Origin: CAYLQA01 sp964385695
Lineage (GTDB): Bacteria > Desulfobacterota > Desulfobulbia > Desulfobulbales > Desulfurivibrionaceae
NCBI GenBank assembly: GCA_964385695.1
Contig: CAYLQA010000022.1
Span: 1-56,171, forward strand
Direction: 5' to 3'
Length of the DNA: 56,171 nt
Below are positions 42,651 through 51,546 of this stretch, piece after piece. The notes under the pieces are model-generated. The model saw only the letters and a program-made list of their open reading frames with translations. It had not been told where the DNA came from and ran no database searches. How positions within the stretch are numbered: position 1 is the first letter of the stretch; every line of letters starts with the position of its first letter. Made by a program: the position numbers and the translations under genes.

Positions 42651-42700
42651 CACAAATAACGTTATTTGGTGGATAAAGTACCTACTTCACTTCATACAAA

Positions 42701-42805
42701 AAAATGCTCACAGGTGCTGTAGATTCGCGTGATCGCAACTGCTCGTAATAGCCCGCTATACGAGCGGTTGCGAGCGCGTGAAGATACGGTAGCTGTGAGC
42801 ATTTT
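42701..42805 (-). repeat. Gene-end hairpin element, copy C
   Basis: Perfect 13-bp basal arms AAAATGCTCACAG (42701-42713) and CTGTGAGCATTTT (42793-42805) flank the core GTGCTGTAGATTCGCG on the left and CGCGTGAAGATACGGTAG on the right. The upper stem CGCAAC-TGCTCGT / ACGAGCGGTTGCG carries an AATAGCCCGCTATA apex. The right arm reaches the first base of the complement of the motE TGA stop codon. On the minus strand the distal arm is followed by a T-run. Confidence 0.88.
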
Positions 42806-43299
42806 CACATCATGCCAAGCAGTTTGCTGACTCGCACCGCCTTGTCCTGGTTCAACTTGGGAATAATCTTGGCCACAAGATCCGCCTTCATGGCCTTTAA
42901 AATCTCCACCGCCTCATCATCGGTCATCTTGTTCAGGAGAGGGGCAACCTTGGAAGCGCTCATGGTACTGTAAACCTTGATCAAATTACGAAAACGCTGA
43001 TCTTTTTCGGTTTTCAGATCCTCAAGCTTGCCCTTCAGCTCCTGCTGCACCACCAAGAGGTTTTCAATCTTGGCCTCAATCTCTTTCTCAAGCGCCTTAA
43101 GCTCCTCTTCCTTCGTTGCCAGTTCCTTTTCCTTGGCAACAATGGCGGCCTCACGCTCACGCAGGGTGCCGGAAAGCGCTATTTCCTGGGCCGATACCTT
43201 GACCGCCTTTTTGTCTGCTGCCATGGCAGGGCTGACAAGCAAGGTAAAGATAAGACAGAGGGCAATAACCTTGAGTTGTTTTACTCGCATCATGTTCAC
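42805..43299 (-). CDS. motE: MotE-like flagellar periplasmic protein (MgtE-N/FlaE family)
   Basis: The 164-residue protein has a signal peptide (LKVIALCLIFTLLVSPAMA), a coiled coil (residues about 50-95) and a C-terminal MgtE_N-like helical domain (YSTMSASKVAPLLNKMTDDEAVEILKAM). MotE in Alphaproteobacteria is a chaperone for the periplasmic motor protein MotC; between fliJ and fliK this gene is usual in deltaproteobacteria. The start is GTG at 43299 with GAGGAG 8 nt before it. Confidence 0.82.
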   Translation of the reverse strand: MNMMRVKQLKVIALCLIFTLLVSPAMAADKKAVKVSAQEIALSGTLREREAAIVAKEKELATKEEELKALEKEIEAKIENLLVVQQELKGKLEDLKTEKDQRFRNLIKVYSTMSASKVAPLLNKMTDDEAVEILKAMKADLVAKIIPKLNQDKAVRVSKLLGMM

Positions 43300-43345
43300 T
43301 CGTTTAGCTCCTCAGGAATCCGTGACGGCACCTGTTAAATCTGTG

Positions 43346-43798
43346 CTACTGGTGCAGGTTTTGCTGGCGACCGAAACGGAGCACCACCTGCTCGTCGATC
43401 TCGTTTTGTTCCTTCTTAAACTCTTCGGCCATGAACTTTTGTTTGTCGCGTTCCCGTGCCTTTTCCAGCACCTTTCTTTGACGCATCTTTTCGGCCAAGG
43501 CCTCACGTGCTTGGGCGACTTTTTGTTGCTGGCTCTCAATCAGGTGAGCCACGCCATGGATCTCTTTATCCATAAAATTCAAGGAGTCCATGTAGCTGGA
43601 AAACAGAGGGCCGGACATGGCCTTTTTTTTCTGCTCCTCAAAGTCCCCAATGGTTTCGACTCGTTGCTGCTTAATATCTTCCACTCGCTGTTTATGATGC
43701 TCCAAAAGCATGAGTTCCTTAGCAAGGGCCTGCTGGGCAAGCTCTTCAAGATTGCGTTTATAGGTCAGGACTGTTTCAAGTTTGAACTTATACGCCAT
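43346..43798 (-). CDS. fliJ: Flagellar export protein FliJ
   Basis: This 150-residue coiled-coil protein starts MAYKFKLETVLTYKRN..EELAQQAL, the FliJ pattern, and is charged throughout. FliJ sits in the FliI hexamer ring and couples ATP and proton force to type-III export. It begins 3 nt after fliI ends. Confidence 0.92.
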   Translation of the reverse strand: MAYKFKLETVLTYKRNLEELAQQALAKELMLLEHHKQRVEDIKQQRVETIGDFEEQKKKAMSGPLFSSYMDSLNFMDKEIHGVAHLIESQQQKVAQAREALAEKMRQRKVLEKARERDKQKFMAEEFKKEQNEIDEQVVLRFGRQQNLHQ

Positions 43799-43801
43799 TT
43801 A

Positions 43802-45112
43802 TTATCCGTTAAAGATCGCTTGCAGCTGTGCGGCACTTTCGGCAAAGGAGACCTTCTCTTCCACCGGCTGCTTTAAAAAACCATTGAGCTGATCGATCAT
43901 GGTAATAGCGTTGTCTATCTTCGGATTACTGCCCTGGGCATAGGCCCCGATATTAATAAGGTCTTCAGAGCGCCTGTATGTTGCCATGATATCCAAAAAC
44001 TGGTGGGCACTCTGCACCTGCTCTTGCGGCACCACATCGGTCATACAACGACTGACACTACCCATGACCTCGATGGAGGGATAATGCCCCTGGCTGGCCA
44101 AATCACGGCTTAAGACAATATGCCCGTCAACAATGGAGCGTACGGCGTCGGCAATGGGCTCGTTCATATCGTCACCCTCCACCAGTACGGTGTAAATACC
44201 GGTGATACTGCCCTTACCCTCGCAGGTTCCGGCCCGCTCAAGCAACTTGGGCAGTTGACCGAAGACAGACGGGGTATACCCGCGGGAGGTGGGCGGCTCT
44301 CCGATGGCCAGGCCAACCTCACGGCTGGACATGGCAAAACGGGTCACGGAATCCATCATCAGGATTACATCACGCTGCTGATCCCTGAAAAATTCGGAAA
44401 TGGCCATGGCCAGATAGGCACCACGCATACGAACCAGCGGAGGCTGGTCTGAGGTGGCGACAACAACAACCGAGCGCGCCAAGCCTTCGGGGCCGAGATC
44501 ACGCTCGATGAAATCCTTTAACTCACGGCCACGCTCGCCAATAAGGGCGATAACGCTGACGTCCGCAGCCGTATGGCGGGCGATCATACCCAGGAGAGTA
44601 CTCTTGCCCACGCCGGAACCGGCCATAATGCCGATACGCTGCCCCTTGCCCAAAGTAAGCAGGCCATTAATGGCACGTACGCCGACATCAACCGGCTCCA
44701 GGATGCGTTCGCGCTCCATGGGGTTTAAGGGGTCAGCGTAAAGCGGATACTCTACAGCTGTGTCCAATGGACCTTTGCCATCCATGGGATTACCCAGACC
44801 ATCGATAACCCGGCCAAGTAAGGATTCGGCCACCGGCACCCTGGCCTGGCCGCCGACAAGGCGAATAGCGCTGCCCGGCTCAACGCCGCGCATCTCACCC
44901 AAGGGCATCAACAAGACACGTCCCTCGCGAAAACCAACCACCTCAGCCGGAACCTTACCCTGGCCGCGAAACACCTCGACCTCACAGATACTGCCCACGG
45001 GAATTCCCGGGCCAAGGCTCTCGATCACCATGCCGATGACCTGGTTCACCCGGCCGCCGACAGAAACCAAAGAGGCGTCTTGCGCAGATTGTATGGTGTG
45101 GGAAAAATCCAT
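43802..45112 (-). CDS. fliI: Flagellum-specific ATPase FliI
   Basis: FliI is the export ATPase of the flagellar type-III system. The 436-residue protein (from the ATG at 45112) has the Walker A GSGVGKSTLLG, Walker B VILMMDSVTRFA, the GEPPTSRGYTPSVFGQLPKL motif and a beta-barrel N-terminal domain as in F1-ATPase. A TTG six codons upstream is possible but less likely. It is in order with fliH and fliJ. Confidence 0.97.
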   Translation of the reverse strand: MDFSHTIQSAQDASLVSVGGRVNQVIGMVIESLGPGIPVGSICEVEVFRGQGKVPAEVVGFREGRVLLMPLGEMRGVEPGSAIRLVGGQARVPVAESLLGRVIDGLGNPMDGKGPLDTAVEYPLYADPLNPMERERILEPVDVGVRAINGLLTLGKGQRIGIMAGSGVGKSTLLGMIARHTAADVSVIALIGERGRELKDFIERDLGPEGLARSVVVVATSDQPPLVRMRGAYLAMAISEFFRDQQRDVILMMDSVTRFAMSSREVGLAIGEPPTSRGYTPSVFGQLPKLLERAGTCEGKGSITGIYTVLVEGDDMNEPIADAVRSIVDGHIVLSRDLASQGHYPSIEVMGSVSRCMTDVVPQEQVQSAHQFLDIMATYRRSEDLINIGAYAQGSNPKIDNAITMIDQLNGFLKQPVEEKVSFAESAAQLQAIFNG

Positions 45113-45139
45113 GGAGAATCCCGTTAGCAAAAGGCCATT

Positions 45140-45913
45140 TTAGGCATCCTGATCGATCTCGTCAACGCCCGGCGCAGCTGCAAGGGCAGCGAGAAACGAC
45201 TTATCAACTGCCTCATATAATTTCTCTTTGGCATACTCAAGGGTGGAGTCGATCTCACCGAAATCGGTTTTGAGCAGGCAACCGCCAGGGCTGATATTGG
45301 GGTCTTCAACCAGCTGGACCCGGTTTTTGCCCTCAAGTAGGGATGGATCTTCCAGGCTCGCCTTTTTAATACGGTTAAAATCATCCGCGTGCAGGTGCAC
45401 ATGAACCATGGAGTTTTCCACCACATACCCCATGGCCTCTTTCAAGCATTTTTCAATAACCAATGGATTAACCGACACCTCATGGCGTACCAGCCGTTCC
45501 ACCATGGTCTTTACCAGGACAAGAATGTCCTCTTTATACCTGTGCAAAACCTTGAGCTGCTGCCCATCCAATCGCCCAACCTGAGCGGTCAGCTCCCGGA
45601 TCTTGGCATTATAATCTGCCGCGCCCTGGGTCTTGCCTTCGGCCTCTCCCTGGCTGAAACCTTTATCATACGCCTCCTGCTCGATCCGCCCGGCCTCTTC
45701 TTTTGCCTGACGCAAAATCTCATCGGCCTCTTCTTGGGCACTCTCACGAGGATCATGACCCTGGCCGGAGATATCCTCCCCGGTCTTCTGCTGCCAAAAA
45801 TCGGTAAAGGAAAGGAAACTCTCGCCCTCCACAGCCTGCCCGGCTGCCGGGCCGGCCACCATGTGGCCATTCTCACCAAGTTCGTCTGGCTGGTACTTGC
45901 TTACGTTAGACAA
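45140..45913 (-). CDS. fliH: Flagellar assembly protein FliH
   Basis: FliH forms the stalk that regulates FliI. The 257-residue protein has the acidic N-terminus, a helical stretch of A/G/E-rich spacing (DEILRQAKEEAGRIEQEAYDKG) and the C-terminal domain ending with LVEDPNISPGGCLLKTDFGEID. The likely start is a TTG at 45913 with GAGG inside the end of fliG (8-nt overlap). Confidence 0.92.
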   Translation of the reverse strand: MSNVSKYQPDELGENGHMVAGPAAGQAVEGESFLSFTDFWQQKTGEDISGQGHDPRESAQEEADEILRQAKEEAGRIEQEAYDKGFSQGEAEGKTQGAADYNAKIRELTAQVGRLDGQQLKVLHRYKEDILVLVKTMVERLVRHEVSVNPLVIEKCLKEAMGYVVENSMVHVHLHADDFNRIKKASLEDPSLLEGKNRVQLVEDPNISPGGCLLKTDFGEIDSTLEYAKEKLYEAVDKSFLAALAAAPGVDEIDQDA

Positions 45914-46931
45914 ATTCGTCCTCGCCTCCTGCTCCGGCCATCAACTGGATCTTGCCTTCCTGCTCCAGACGCTTGGCGATCTTGATTATGGATTGCTGTG
46001 CGGCCTCAACATCGCGCACACGGGTGGGACCCATGACCTCCATGTCTTCCTTGAGCATTTCCACGGCACGGGAAGACATACAGCTGAAGATCTTCTCGGC
46101 CAGCTCTTCGGAAGCGATCTTGAGGGCGATTTTGAGGTCGTCCGTGCTGACCTCCTTGAGAATAGCCTGGATACCGCGATCGTCCACGCCCATAAGATCT
46201 TCAAATACGAACATCAGGCGTCGTATTTCATCGGCCAGGGTCTCACGCTGTTCCTCAACACCTTCAAGGACAGATGCCTCAAGGGCACGATCAGCATTGT
46301 TCAGTACCTCGGCAACGGCCTCAATACCACCAAGACGCTGCCCTTCCATACCTTCTACAGAGAGCAACTCATCCTGCAGCACCCGATCAACATCAACAAG
46401 AATTTCCGGGCTCACCTTGTCGAGCTCGGCCATTCGCATGACGATCTCGACCTGTGAATCTTCCGGTAATTCGGCCAAAATTTGCGCGGACTGAGTAGGT
46501 TCCAAAACGGAAAGAACCAGAGCCGTGGTCTGGGGATGCTCGTTGCGCAGAAAGTTGACCAGAATCTTGGGTTCAAGCTTCCTGGCCTTCTGGAAAAGGG
46601 TCAGCTTCCAGTCAGAGCGAATCTCCTCAAGGATTTCACTGGCCTTATCGGTGGAAAGCGCTTTTTTTACAGCGTGTTCCAGCATATCGTTACCGGAAAG
46701 GAACATGTCCGAAGTTCCGGTATCTGTTTTAAACTCGGTGAGCAACGAATTGAGATCATCTTTATCAATCTTGTCGATTCTGGCCATCTGCCGACCGACA
46801 TGTTTGATCTCTTCCGCCTCCAGCCTCTGGAACACCTGGGATGAGAAATCCTCACCACAGGCCAGGAGGAAGATCGCCGCCTTTTCCGGGCCTGTAAGAT
46901 TGGAAGCTATTAACTCCTTCTTTTTACTCAT
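45906..46931 (-). CDS. fliG: Flagellar motor switch protein FliG
   Basis: This 341-residue rotor protein has the N-terminal FliF-binding part (NLTGPEKAAIFLLACGEDFSS), the middle EHPQT motif and the C-terminal charged torque helix (DDRGIQAILKEVSTDDLKIALKIASEELAEKIFSCMSSRA). It follows fliF by 5 nt, with AGAGGA before the ATG. Confidence 0.97.
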   Translation of the reverse strand: MSKKKELIASNLTGPEKAAIFLLACGEDFSSQVFQRLEAEEIKHVGRQMARIDKIDKDDLNSLLTEFKTDTGTSDMFLSGNDMLEHAVKKALSTDKASEILEEIRSDWKLTLFQKARKLEPKILVNFLRNEHPQTTALVLSVLEPTQSAQILAELPEDSQVEIVMRMAELDKVSPEILVDVDRVLQDELLSVEGMEGQRLGGIEAVAEVLNNADRALEASVLEGVEEQRETLADEIRRLMFVFEDLMGVDDRGIQAILKEVSTDDLKIALKIASEELAEKIFSCMSSRAVEMLKEDMEVMGPTRVRDVEAAQQSIIKIAKRLEQEGKIQLMAGAGGEDEFV

Positions 46932-46936
46932 GCTTC

Positions 46937-48541
46937 TTATTCCTCTTCACGCAACCAGCGTCTTACAAGGTCTGCGGCACGATCAGGATCACTCTGCGCC
47001 AGACGGTAAATACGCTCTTGGTCGCTCAACCCTCTCGGAGAAAGGCTCAGGTCCTCTTCAGTCATTCCCTCAGGCCCCAAACCGGCCCCTCCGGCAGCTG
47101 CCATATCGGCAGCACGCTGAACTTCGATTTGTTTGCTGGCGAGCAGTCTGAAAAATGGTTTGATTACAAATAGGATCACCAGTACCGCGATGAGCAGGTA
47201 CACTAAGGGCATAGCCAGCCATTCCGTCATCTCCCGCCATTTTTCCATGGCGTCTGGCTTGGGCGCAACAAGAGAGGAGAGGGCAAAGGGTAAGCTTGCC
47301 ACTTCCACTTGGTCGCCCCGCTCAGGATTAAAGCCAATGGCGTTTTTGACCAACTTCTCTAAATCACGCATTTCCTCGGGGCTTCTTGCCTGGTATTTTA
47401 GACTTGTAGCACCCTCCTTGTCAACGGACTTTTCATAGGTCCCATCGACCATTACAGCCACTGACAGCCGCTGCACAGTGCCGCCATTTTCCTGCACGTG
47501 TTTGGTCTGGCGACTGATCTCATAATTACGGGTAACATTATTGCGCTGGTAGCTGCTGCCGGCAGCACCCTTCTCTTCACCTTCGGCAAAGGTGGCCAAC
47601 TCACCTTTAGCCCCGGGAATGCCCAGGGGAGATGCGCCGCCCTTTTGGTCTTGCTCTGTCAACAACTGCTCGCTGCGCACGACCTGTGCTTCCGGGTCAA
47701 AATTCTCTTCGGTAAGATCGGTGCGTTTAAAGTCGATCTCCGCGGTAACCTGGGCGCGGACCTTGTTGACACCGACAACCTCTTCCAGCATGCTTTCAAC
47801 CTTGCGCCGCATGTTCTCTTCGACCTTGGACTGGAACTCAAGCTGGGTGCCGGAAAGAACGGAATTGTCATCCCCTTGCTTGCGGTACAAAAGACGTCCC
47901 TGGGTATCGACCAAGGTGATATTCTCGGTGGACAGCCCGGGCACGGCACTGGCAACCAGGTTGACGATACTCTGCACCTGGTGATTACTCAATTTCTCGC
48001 GGCCGCGCAGCTTGACGCTGATGGATGCGGTGGGCGGCTTTTCATCTTCGATAAATACGGATTCCTTAGGGGTGGCAATATGGACCCGGGCCTCGATCAC
48101 CTGATGAAAATTACGAATGGTCCTTGAAAGTTCACCTTGCAGGGCACGCTGGTAGTTCAGGCGCTGGACAAAATCGGTGGTACCTAAGCTGGTCTCGTTA
48201 AAAATCTCAAATCCAACACCGCCGCCACGGGGCAACCCTTCACCGGCCATGGCCAACCGTACGTCATACACCTGAGATGCAGGCACCATAATGGCCGTAC
48301 CTGCGTTGGTCAGCTCATAGGGAATACGCTTCTCTTGGAGCTTGACCACTACTTCCGAAGCATCCTCTTGGCTCAAACCGGCATACAGCACCTTGTAATC
48401 CGTTCCCCCACCCGTTGTGTTGAGGGCGATAAGACCGCCAATAACCACTACAAAAACCACAATGCCTATAATGCGTTGTGAAACGGAAAGCCCTCCGAGG
48501 ATGGAGGCGATCTGTTCAAAAATTTCTTTCGGGGGTGCCAT
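46937..48541 (-). CDS. fliF: Flagellar MS-ring protein FliF
   Basis: The 534-residue protein has two membrane segments (about residues 23-44 and 436-458), ring-building motifs between them (GLSQEDASEVVVKLQEKRIPYEL, EGLPRGGGVGFEIF) and a C-terminal FliG-binding tail (ERIYRLAQSDPDRAADLVRRWL). It is the base of the motor. The linker of about 80 residues in the periplasm is charged and variable. Confidence 0.97.
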   Translation of the reverse strand: MAPPKEIFEQIASILGGLSVSQRIIGIVVFVVVIGGLIALNTTGGGTDYKVLYAGLSQEDASEVVVKLQEKRIPYELTNAGTAIMVPASQVYDVRLAMAGEGLPRGGGVGFEIFNETSLGTTDFVQRLNYQRALQGELSRTIRNFHQVIEARVHIATPKESVFIEDEKPPTASISVKLRGREKLSNHQVQSIVNLVASAVPGLSTENITLVDTQGRLLYRKQGDDNSVLSGTQLEFQSKVEENMRRKVESMLEEVVGVNKVRAQVTAEIDFKRTDLTEENFDPEAQVVRSEQLLTEQDQKGGASPLGIPGAKGELATFAEGEEKGAAGSSYQRNNVTRNYEISRQTKHVQENGGTVQRLSVAVMVDGTYEKSVDKEGATSLKYQARSPEEMRDLEKLVKNAIGFNPERGDQVEVASLPFALSSLVAPKPDAMEKWREMTEWLAMPLVYLLIAVLVILFVIKPFFRLLASKQIEVQRAADMAAAGGAGLGPEGMTEEDLSLSPRGLSDQERIYRLAQSDPDRAADLVRRWLREEE

Positions 48542-48597
48542 GTGTCTTATCCTTTCTCCGTATACGTTTTATAACTAAAGGGCCAAGCCGAAACAGC

Positions 48598-48903
48598 TTA
48601 AATCTGCATCCTCATTACTTCCCGATAGGCATCGATAACCTTTTGCGACACCTTGGTCATAAGCCGAAACGAGATCCCAGCCTTTTCCACGGCGATCATG
48701 GTCTCGTGAATATTGGCATGCTCTCCGCTTGCCAGACCTTCCACCAACTTGTTCGCCTCATTGCCCTGGGCACTGACACCGTCCACTGCCTTTTTGATCA
48801 CACTGGCAAAATCCGTTCCCTCTGCCTTTGCCGCTGCCATGGGCTGCTTTGTCCCTTGGGGGGTGACTATGTTCAGCGGCTGCATGCCTACTTTGTTAAC
48901 CAT
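48598..48903 (-). CDS. fliE: Flagellar hook-basal body complex protein FliE
   Basis: The 101-residue protein joins the MS ring to the rod. The helical motifs DFASVIKKAVDGVSAQGNEANKLVEGLASGE and VQKAGISFRLM-like sequence (here EKAGISFRLMTKVSQKVIDAYREVMRMQI) are characteristic. AAGGAA precedes the ATG. Confidence 0.95.
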   Translation of the reverse strand: MVNKVGMQPLNIVTPQGTKQPMAAAKAEGTDFASVIKKAVDGVSAQGNEANKLVEGLASGEHANIHETMIAVEKAGISFRLMTKVSQKVIDAYREVMRMQI

Positions 48904-49018
48904 TTTCGTTTCCTTGTAATCACGTACTTGATAAAAATATAATCAGTGGTGTGAAGGTGGCAAGTAACGGGGTAAAGGATGCGGGGTTTCCCACCCGGCT
49001 ACTCACCACCTCGCACAA

Positions 49019-49456
49019 CTACCTGCCGATATCCAACGCCTTGAGCGCCATATTTTTGACAGCATCAAGGGCGGTAACGTTTGCTTCGTATGCCCGGCGG
49101 GCCTCCATCATATCCACCATCTGCTCAACCACGTTCACATTGGGGTACTTGACGATTCCGTTTGCATCGGCATCCGGGTGGGACGGATCATAAACCTCCT
49201 TGAACGGGGCCTTATCCTCGACCACCTTAGCCACCTCAACCGTGCGCATCCGCTCGGCCGTTGAATTCAGAGTTTCCTGAAAATTGGCACCCTCAAGGGG
49301 CTTGGCCTGAAAGACCACGGATTTTGCCTTATAGGGGCCGCCCTCAATGGTCCGAGTGGTATTGGCGTTGGCCAGGTTCATGGTGGTGATGTTCAGCCTG
49401 GTACGCTCAGCCTTCAGGGCAGAGCCGCTAATTTTCATTGCCGTTAAAACGTCCAT
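49019..49456 (-). CDS. flgC: Flagellar basal-body rod protein FlgC
   Basis: The 145-residue proximal rod protein has the N-terminal coil (LTAMKISGSALKAERTRLNITTMNLANANTT) and C-terminal coil (VVEQMVDMMEARRAYEANVTALDAVKNM). It begins 2 nt after flgB ends. Confidence 0.96.
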   Translation of the reverse strand: MDVLTAMKISGSALKAERTRLNITTMNLANANTTRTIEGGPYKAKSVVFQAKPLEGANFQETLNSTAERMRTVEVAKVVEDKAPFKEVYDPSHPDADANGIVKYPNVNVVEQMVDMMEARRAYEANVTALDAVKNMALKALDIGR

Positions 49457-49458
49457 GA

Positions 49459-49845
49459 TTATTTGCCTCCTTCATCTATCGCATACTTCAGGCCTTCAAG
49501 CTTTTTGGCCATGAGCCGCGTAGCAACCTGGTACATGAGTTGGTTTTCTGACAGTTTGACCATCTCTTCATCCATATCCACCGGCCGTTCCTCTTCACGA
49601 AAGGCGCGGGTTTTACTGACCTCGACCGCATCGAGCTTGATGTGTTTACTGTTGGTGCGGGAAAGCTCACCCTGGCCGGTCATCACACCCTCCATAACCT
49701 TGGCAAAATCGAACTCCTGCACCTTATAGCCGGGGGTTTCCATATTGGCGATATTGGACTGGATCAGCCCCTGACGCTCTGAACGCAGGTTCAAGGCCTG
49801 TCGCATCAGCTCAATATTTCCGCCAAACATTTTATTGATGGGCAT
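49459..49845 (-). CDS. flgB: Flagellar basal-body rod protein FlgB
   Basis: The 128-residue proximal rod protein contains ALNLRSERQGLIQSNIANMETPGYK and a C-terminal helix ending SENQLMYQVATRLMAKKLEGLKYAI. The ATG at 49845 has GGAGG 5 nt before it; the open frame to 49881 is not needed. It is the first gene of the operon, about 33 nt after the predicted start of a sigma-54 promoter. Confidence 0.95.
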   Translation of the reverse strand: MPINKMFGGNIELMRQALNLRSERQGLIQSNIANMETPGYKVQEFDFAKVMEGVMTGQGELSRTNSKHIKLDAVEVSKTRAFREEERPVDMDEEMVKLSENQLMYQVATRLMAKKLEGLKYAIDEGGK

Positions 49846-49887
49846 GGTTTCCTCCATTGCCAAAAAAGTGGTCTTGACCATTTTTTA

Positions 49888-49906
49888 AAGCAATATCTGT
49901 GCCGAA
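49888..49906 (-). promoter_or_regulatory. Sigma-54 promoter of the flgB operon
   Basis: On the minus strand TTTCGGCACAGATATTGCTT carries GG (49902-49903) and GC (49890-49891) exactly 10 bp apart, matching the -24/-12 consensus apart from the first T. It drives flgB through motE. Confidence 0.82.
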
Positions 49907-49976
49907 ACTTTTCATGCAGGGAGTTTTTAGCTATAAATAAAAAAAGTGAGGGATGAAAAGGCAGCAGGAAGCCTCC

Positions 49977-50087
49977 AGGAAATAGGGCGCAGGTGGTGTA
50001 GATTCGCGCAAGCAAATTTGCCCGTTATAGCCTGCTATACGGGCAAATTTGATCGTGCGAAGATGCGCCGCATGCGCCCTATTTCCT
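49977..50087 (-). repeat. Gene-end hairpin element, copy D
   Basis: The basal arms AGGAAATAGGGCGCA (49977-49991) and TGCGCCCTATTTCCT (50073-50087) are a perfect 15-bp pair. The core GGTGTAGATTCGCG / CGTGCGAAGATGCG is shared with copies B and C. The upper stem GCAAATTTGCCCGT / ACGGGCAAATTTG carries a TATAGCCTGCTATA apex. The right arm includes two bases of the TAG stop of the sigma-54 regulator gene. Confidence 0.9.
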
Positions 50088-51516
50088 ATTCGACAAGGCC
50101 TTGGGAGCGGTATTCATGAAGTTTGTTGCGAAGGGTACGAACACTGATGCCGAGAATCTTGGCCGCATGTGTCCGATTATTGTCGGTCTGGGTCAGGGCC
50201 TGTAAGATCATTTGACGCTCAACATCCTTGAGCGGCTGCAGGCCGATATCAACGGCAGCGGAAGTATTTGCCGCCTGGACCTCACCAGCCTCGGCTGCGC
50301 TGGATGAAGCGACATGCTGCACCTCTGTCTGGGCCGGGCGCTCAACATCATCCCAAAAATCCCAGGGCTCAAGGGCCGCGCCATTACTGAGCAACACGGC
50401 GCGCTCGATGAGATTCTCCATCTCACGCACGTTTCCTGGCCACTCATATTCCTGAAACCGGCTCATGGTGGCAGGGGAAAGTTCTTTTAACTCTTTGCTA
50501 TACTGGCTGGTGTATTTTTTGATAAAAAACTCGGCCAGCAACGGAATATCGCCCCGACGGTCCTTCAGTGACGGAAGATTCAAGGGAATTACATTGAGAC
50601 GATAATAGAGATCCTGGCGAAAGGTGCCCTCTTGGACCGCCTCTTCCAACACTCGGTTGGTGGTAGCAACCACATGAACGTCGACATGAACCGGAGCACT
50701 GCCTCCCAGGCGATCTACTTCTTCCTCTTGGAGCACGCGAAGAAGTTTTGCTTGCAGGTGCAGGGGAATCTCACCGATTTCATCAAGCAAGAGGGTGCCG
50801 CCATCGGCCAGCTCAAACTTGCCCTTTTTAGTCACTATAGCACCGGTAAAAGCACCCTTTTCATGACCGAAAAGCTCACTTTCCAAAAGCCCCTCGGGCA
50901 AGGCCGCGCAGTTTAAGGCAACAAAGGGGCCATTTACCCTATCGCTTTCCTGGTGAATGTAGCGGGCAAAAACCTCCTTACCGGTACCGGACTCGCCAAG
51001 GATCAAAACAGTGGCCTTACTGGAGGCAACGCTTTTCGCCCGCTCCATGATCTGCAGCAATTTAGTATCCTGGCCGACGATGGCCTTTTCAGCAAAGGTA
51101 GTTTTACTGCGTACGGGCTGGGCAGCCCGAACCTGGACTTGTGCCTGTGAATTAAAAACGCGAAGGACCGTCTCTTCGATGACCTCAACCGGAAAGGGCT
51201 TGAGGATGTAATCAAAGGCGCCCTGCTTCATGGCCTCCACCGCGGTGTCCACCGTGGCATAGCCGGTAATAATCACCACGGGCAGCTGCGGCTCAAGTGT
51301 TTTCACCTGCCTGAGCAGTTCAATACCATCCATCTCCGGCATCTTGATGTCGGCGATGAGCAATTCCGGACAACCCTTTTTGATCATGTCCAGGGCCATA
51401 CGGCCGTTCTCGGCCACCGCGACCTCATGGCCGCTCCGGCTTAAGGCCTCAAACAGAGCGATGCGCATATTCTGCTCATCGTCTACCACCAATATTTTTC
51501 GCGCCTTGTTCGACAT
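50086..51516 (-). CDS. NtrC-family sigma-54 activator with receiver domain (FlrC/FleR/FlgR-like)
   Basis: The 476-residue protein has a receiver domain (ILVVDDEQNMRIAL; phosphoacceptor Asp in LLIADIKMPEMDG), an AAA+ domain with GESGTGKEVFARYIH, the sigma-54 loop GAFTGA intact, and LLLDEIGEIPLHLQAKLLRVLQE, and a C-terminal Fis-type HTH (NRTHAAKILGISVRTLRNKLHEYR). Together with the adjacent kinase and the FleQ-like activator it resembles the FlrABC/FleQSR flagellar cascade, and the nearby flagellar genes have sigma-54 promoters. The exact orthology is inferred from context. Confidence 0.9.
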   Translation of the reverse strand: MSNKARKILVVDDEQNMRIALFEALSRSGHEVAVAENGRMALDMIKKGCPELLIADIKMPEMDGIELLRQVKTLEPQLPVVIITGYATVDTAVEAMKQGAFDYILKPFPVEVIEETVLRVFNSQAQVQVRAAQPVRSKTTFAEKAIVGQDTKLLQIMERAKSVASSKATVLILGESGTGKEVFARYIHQESDRVNGPFVALNCAALPEGLLESELFGHEKGAFTGAIVTKKGKFELADGGTLLLDEIGEIPLHLQAKLLRVLQEEEVDRLGGSAPVHVDVHVVATTNRVLEEAVQEGTFRQDLYYRLNVIPLNLPSLKDRRGDIPLLAEFFIKKYTSQYSKELKELSPATMSRFQEYEWPGNVREMENLIERAVLLSNGAALEPWDFWDDVERPAQTEVQHVASSSAAEAGEVQAANTSAAVDIGLQPLKDVERQMILQALTQTDNNRTHAAKILGISVRTLRNKLHEYRSQGLVE

Positions 51517-51546
51517 CAAACCTTCTATCATTTTGGGTAGACAGCT

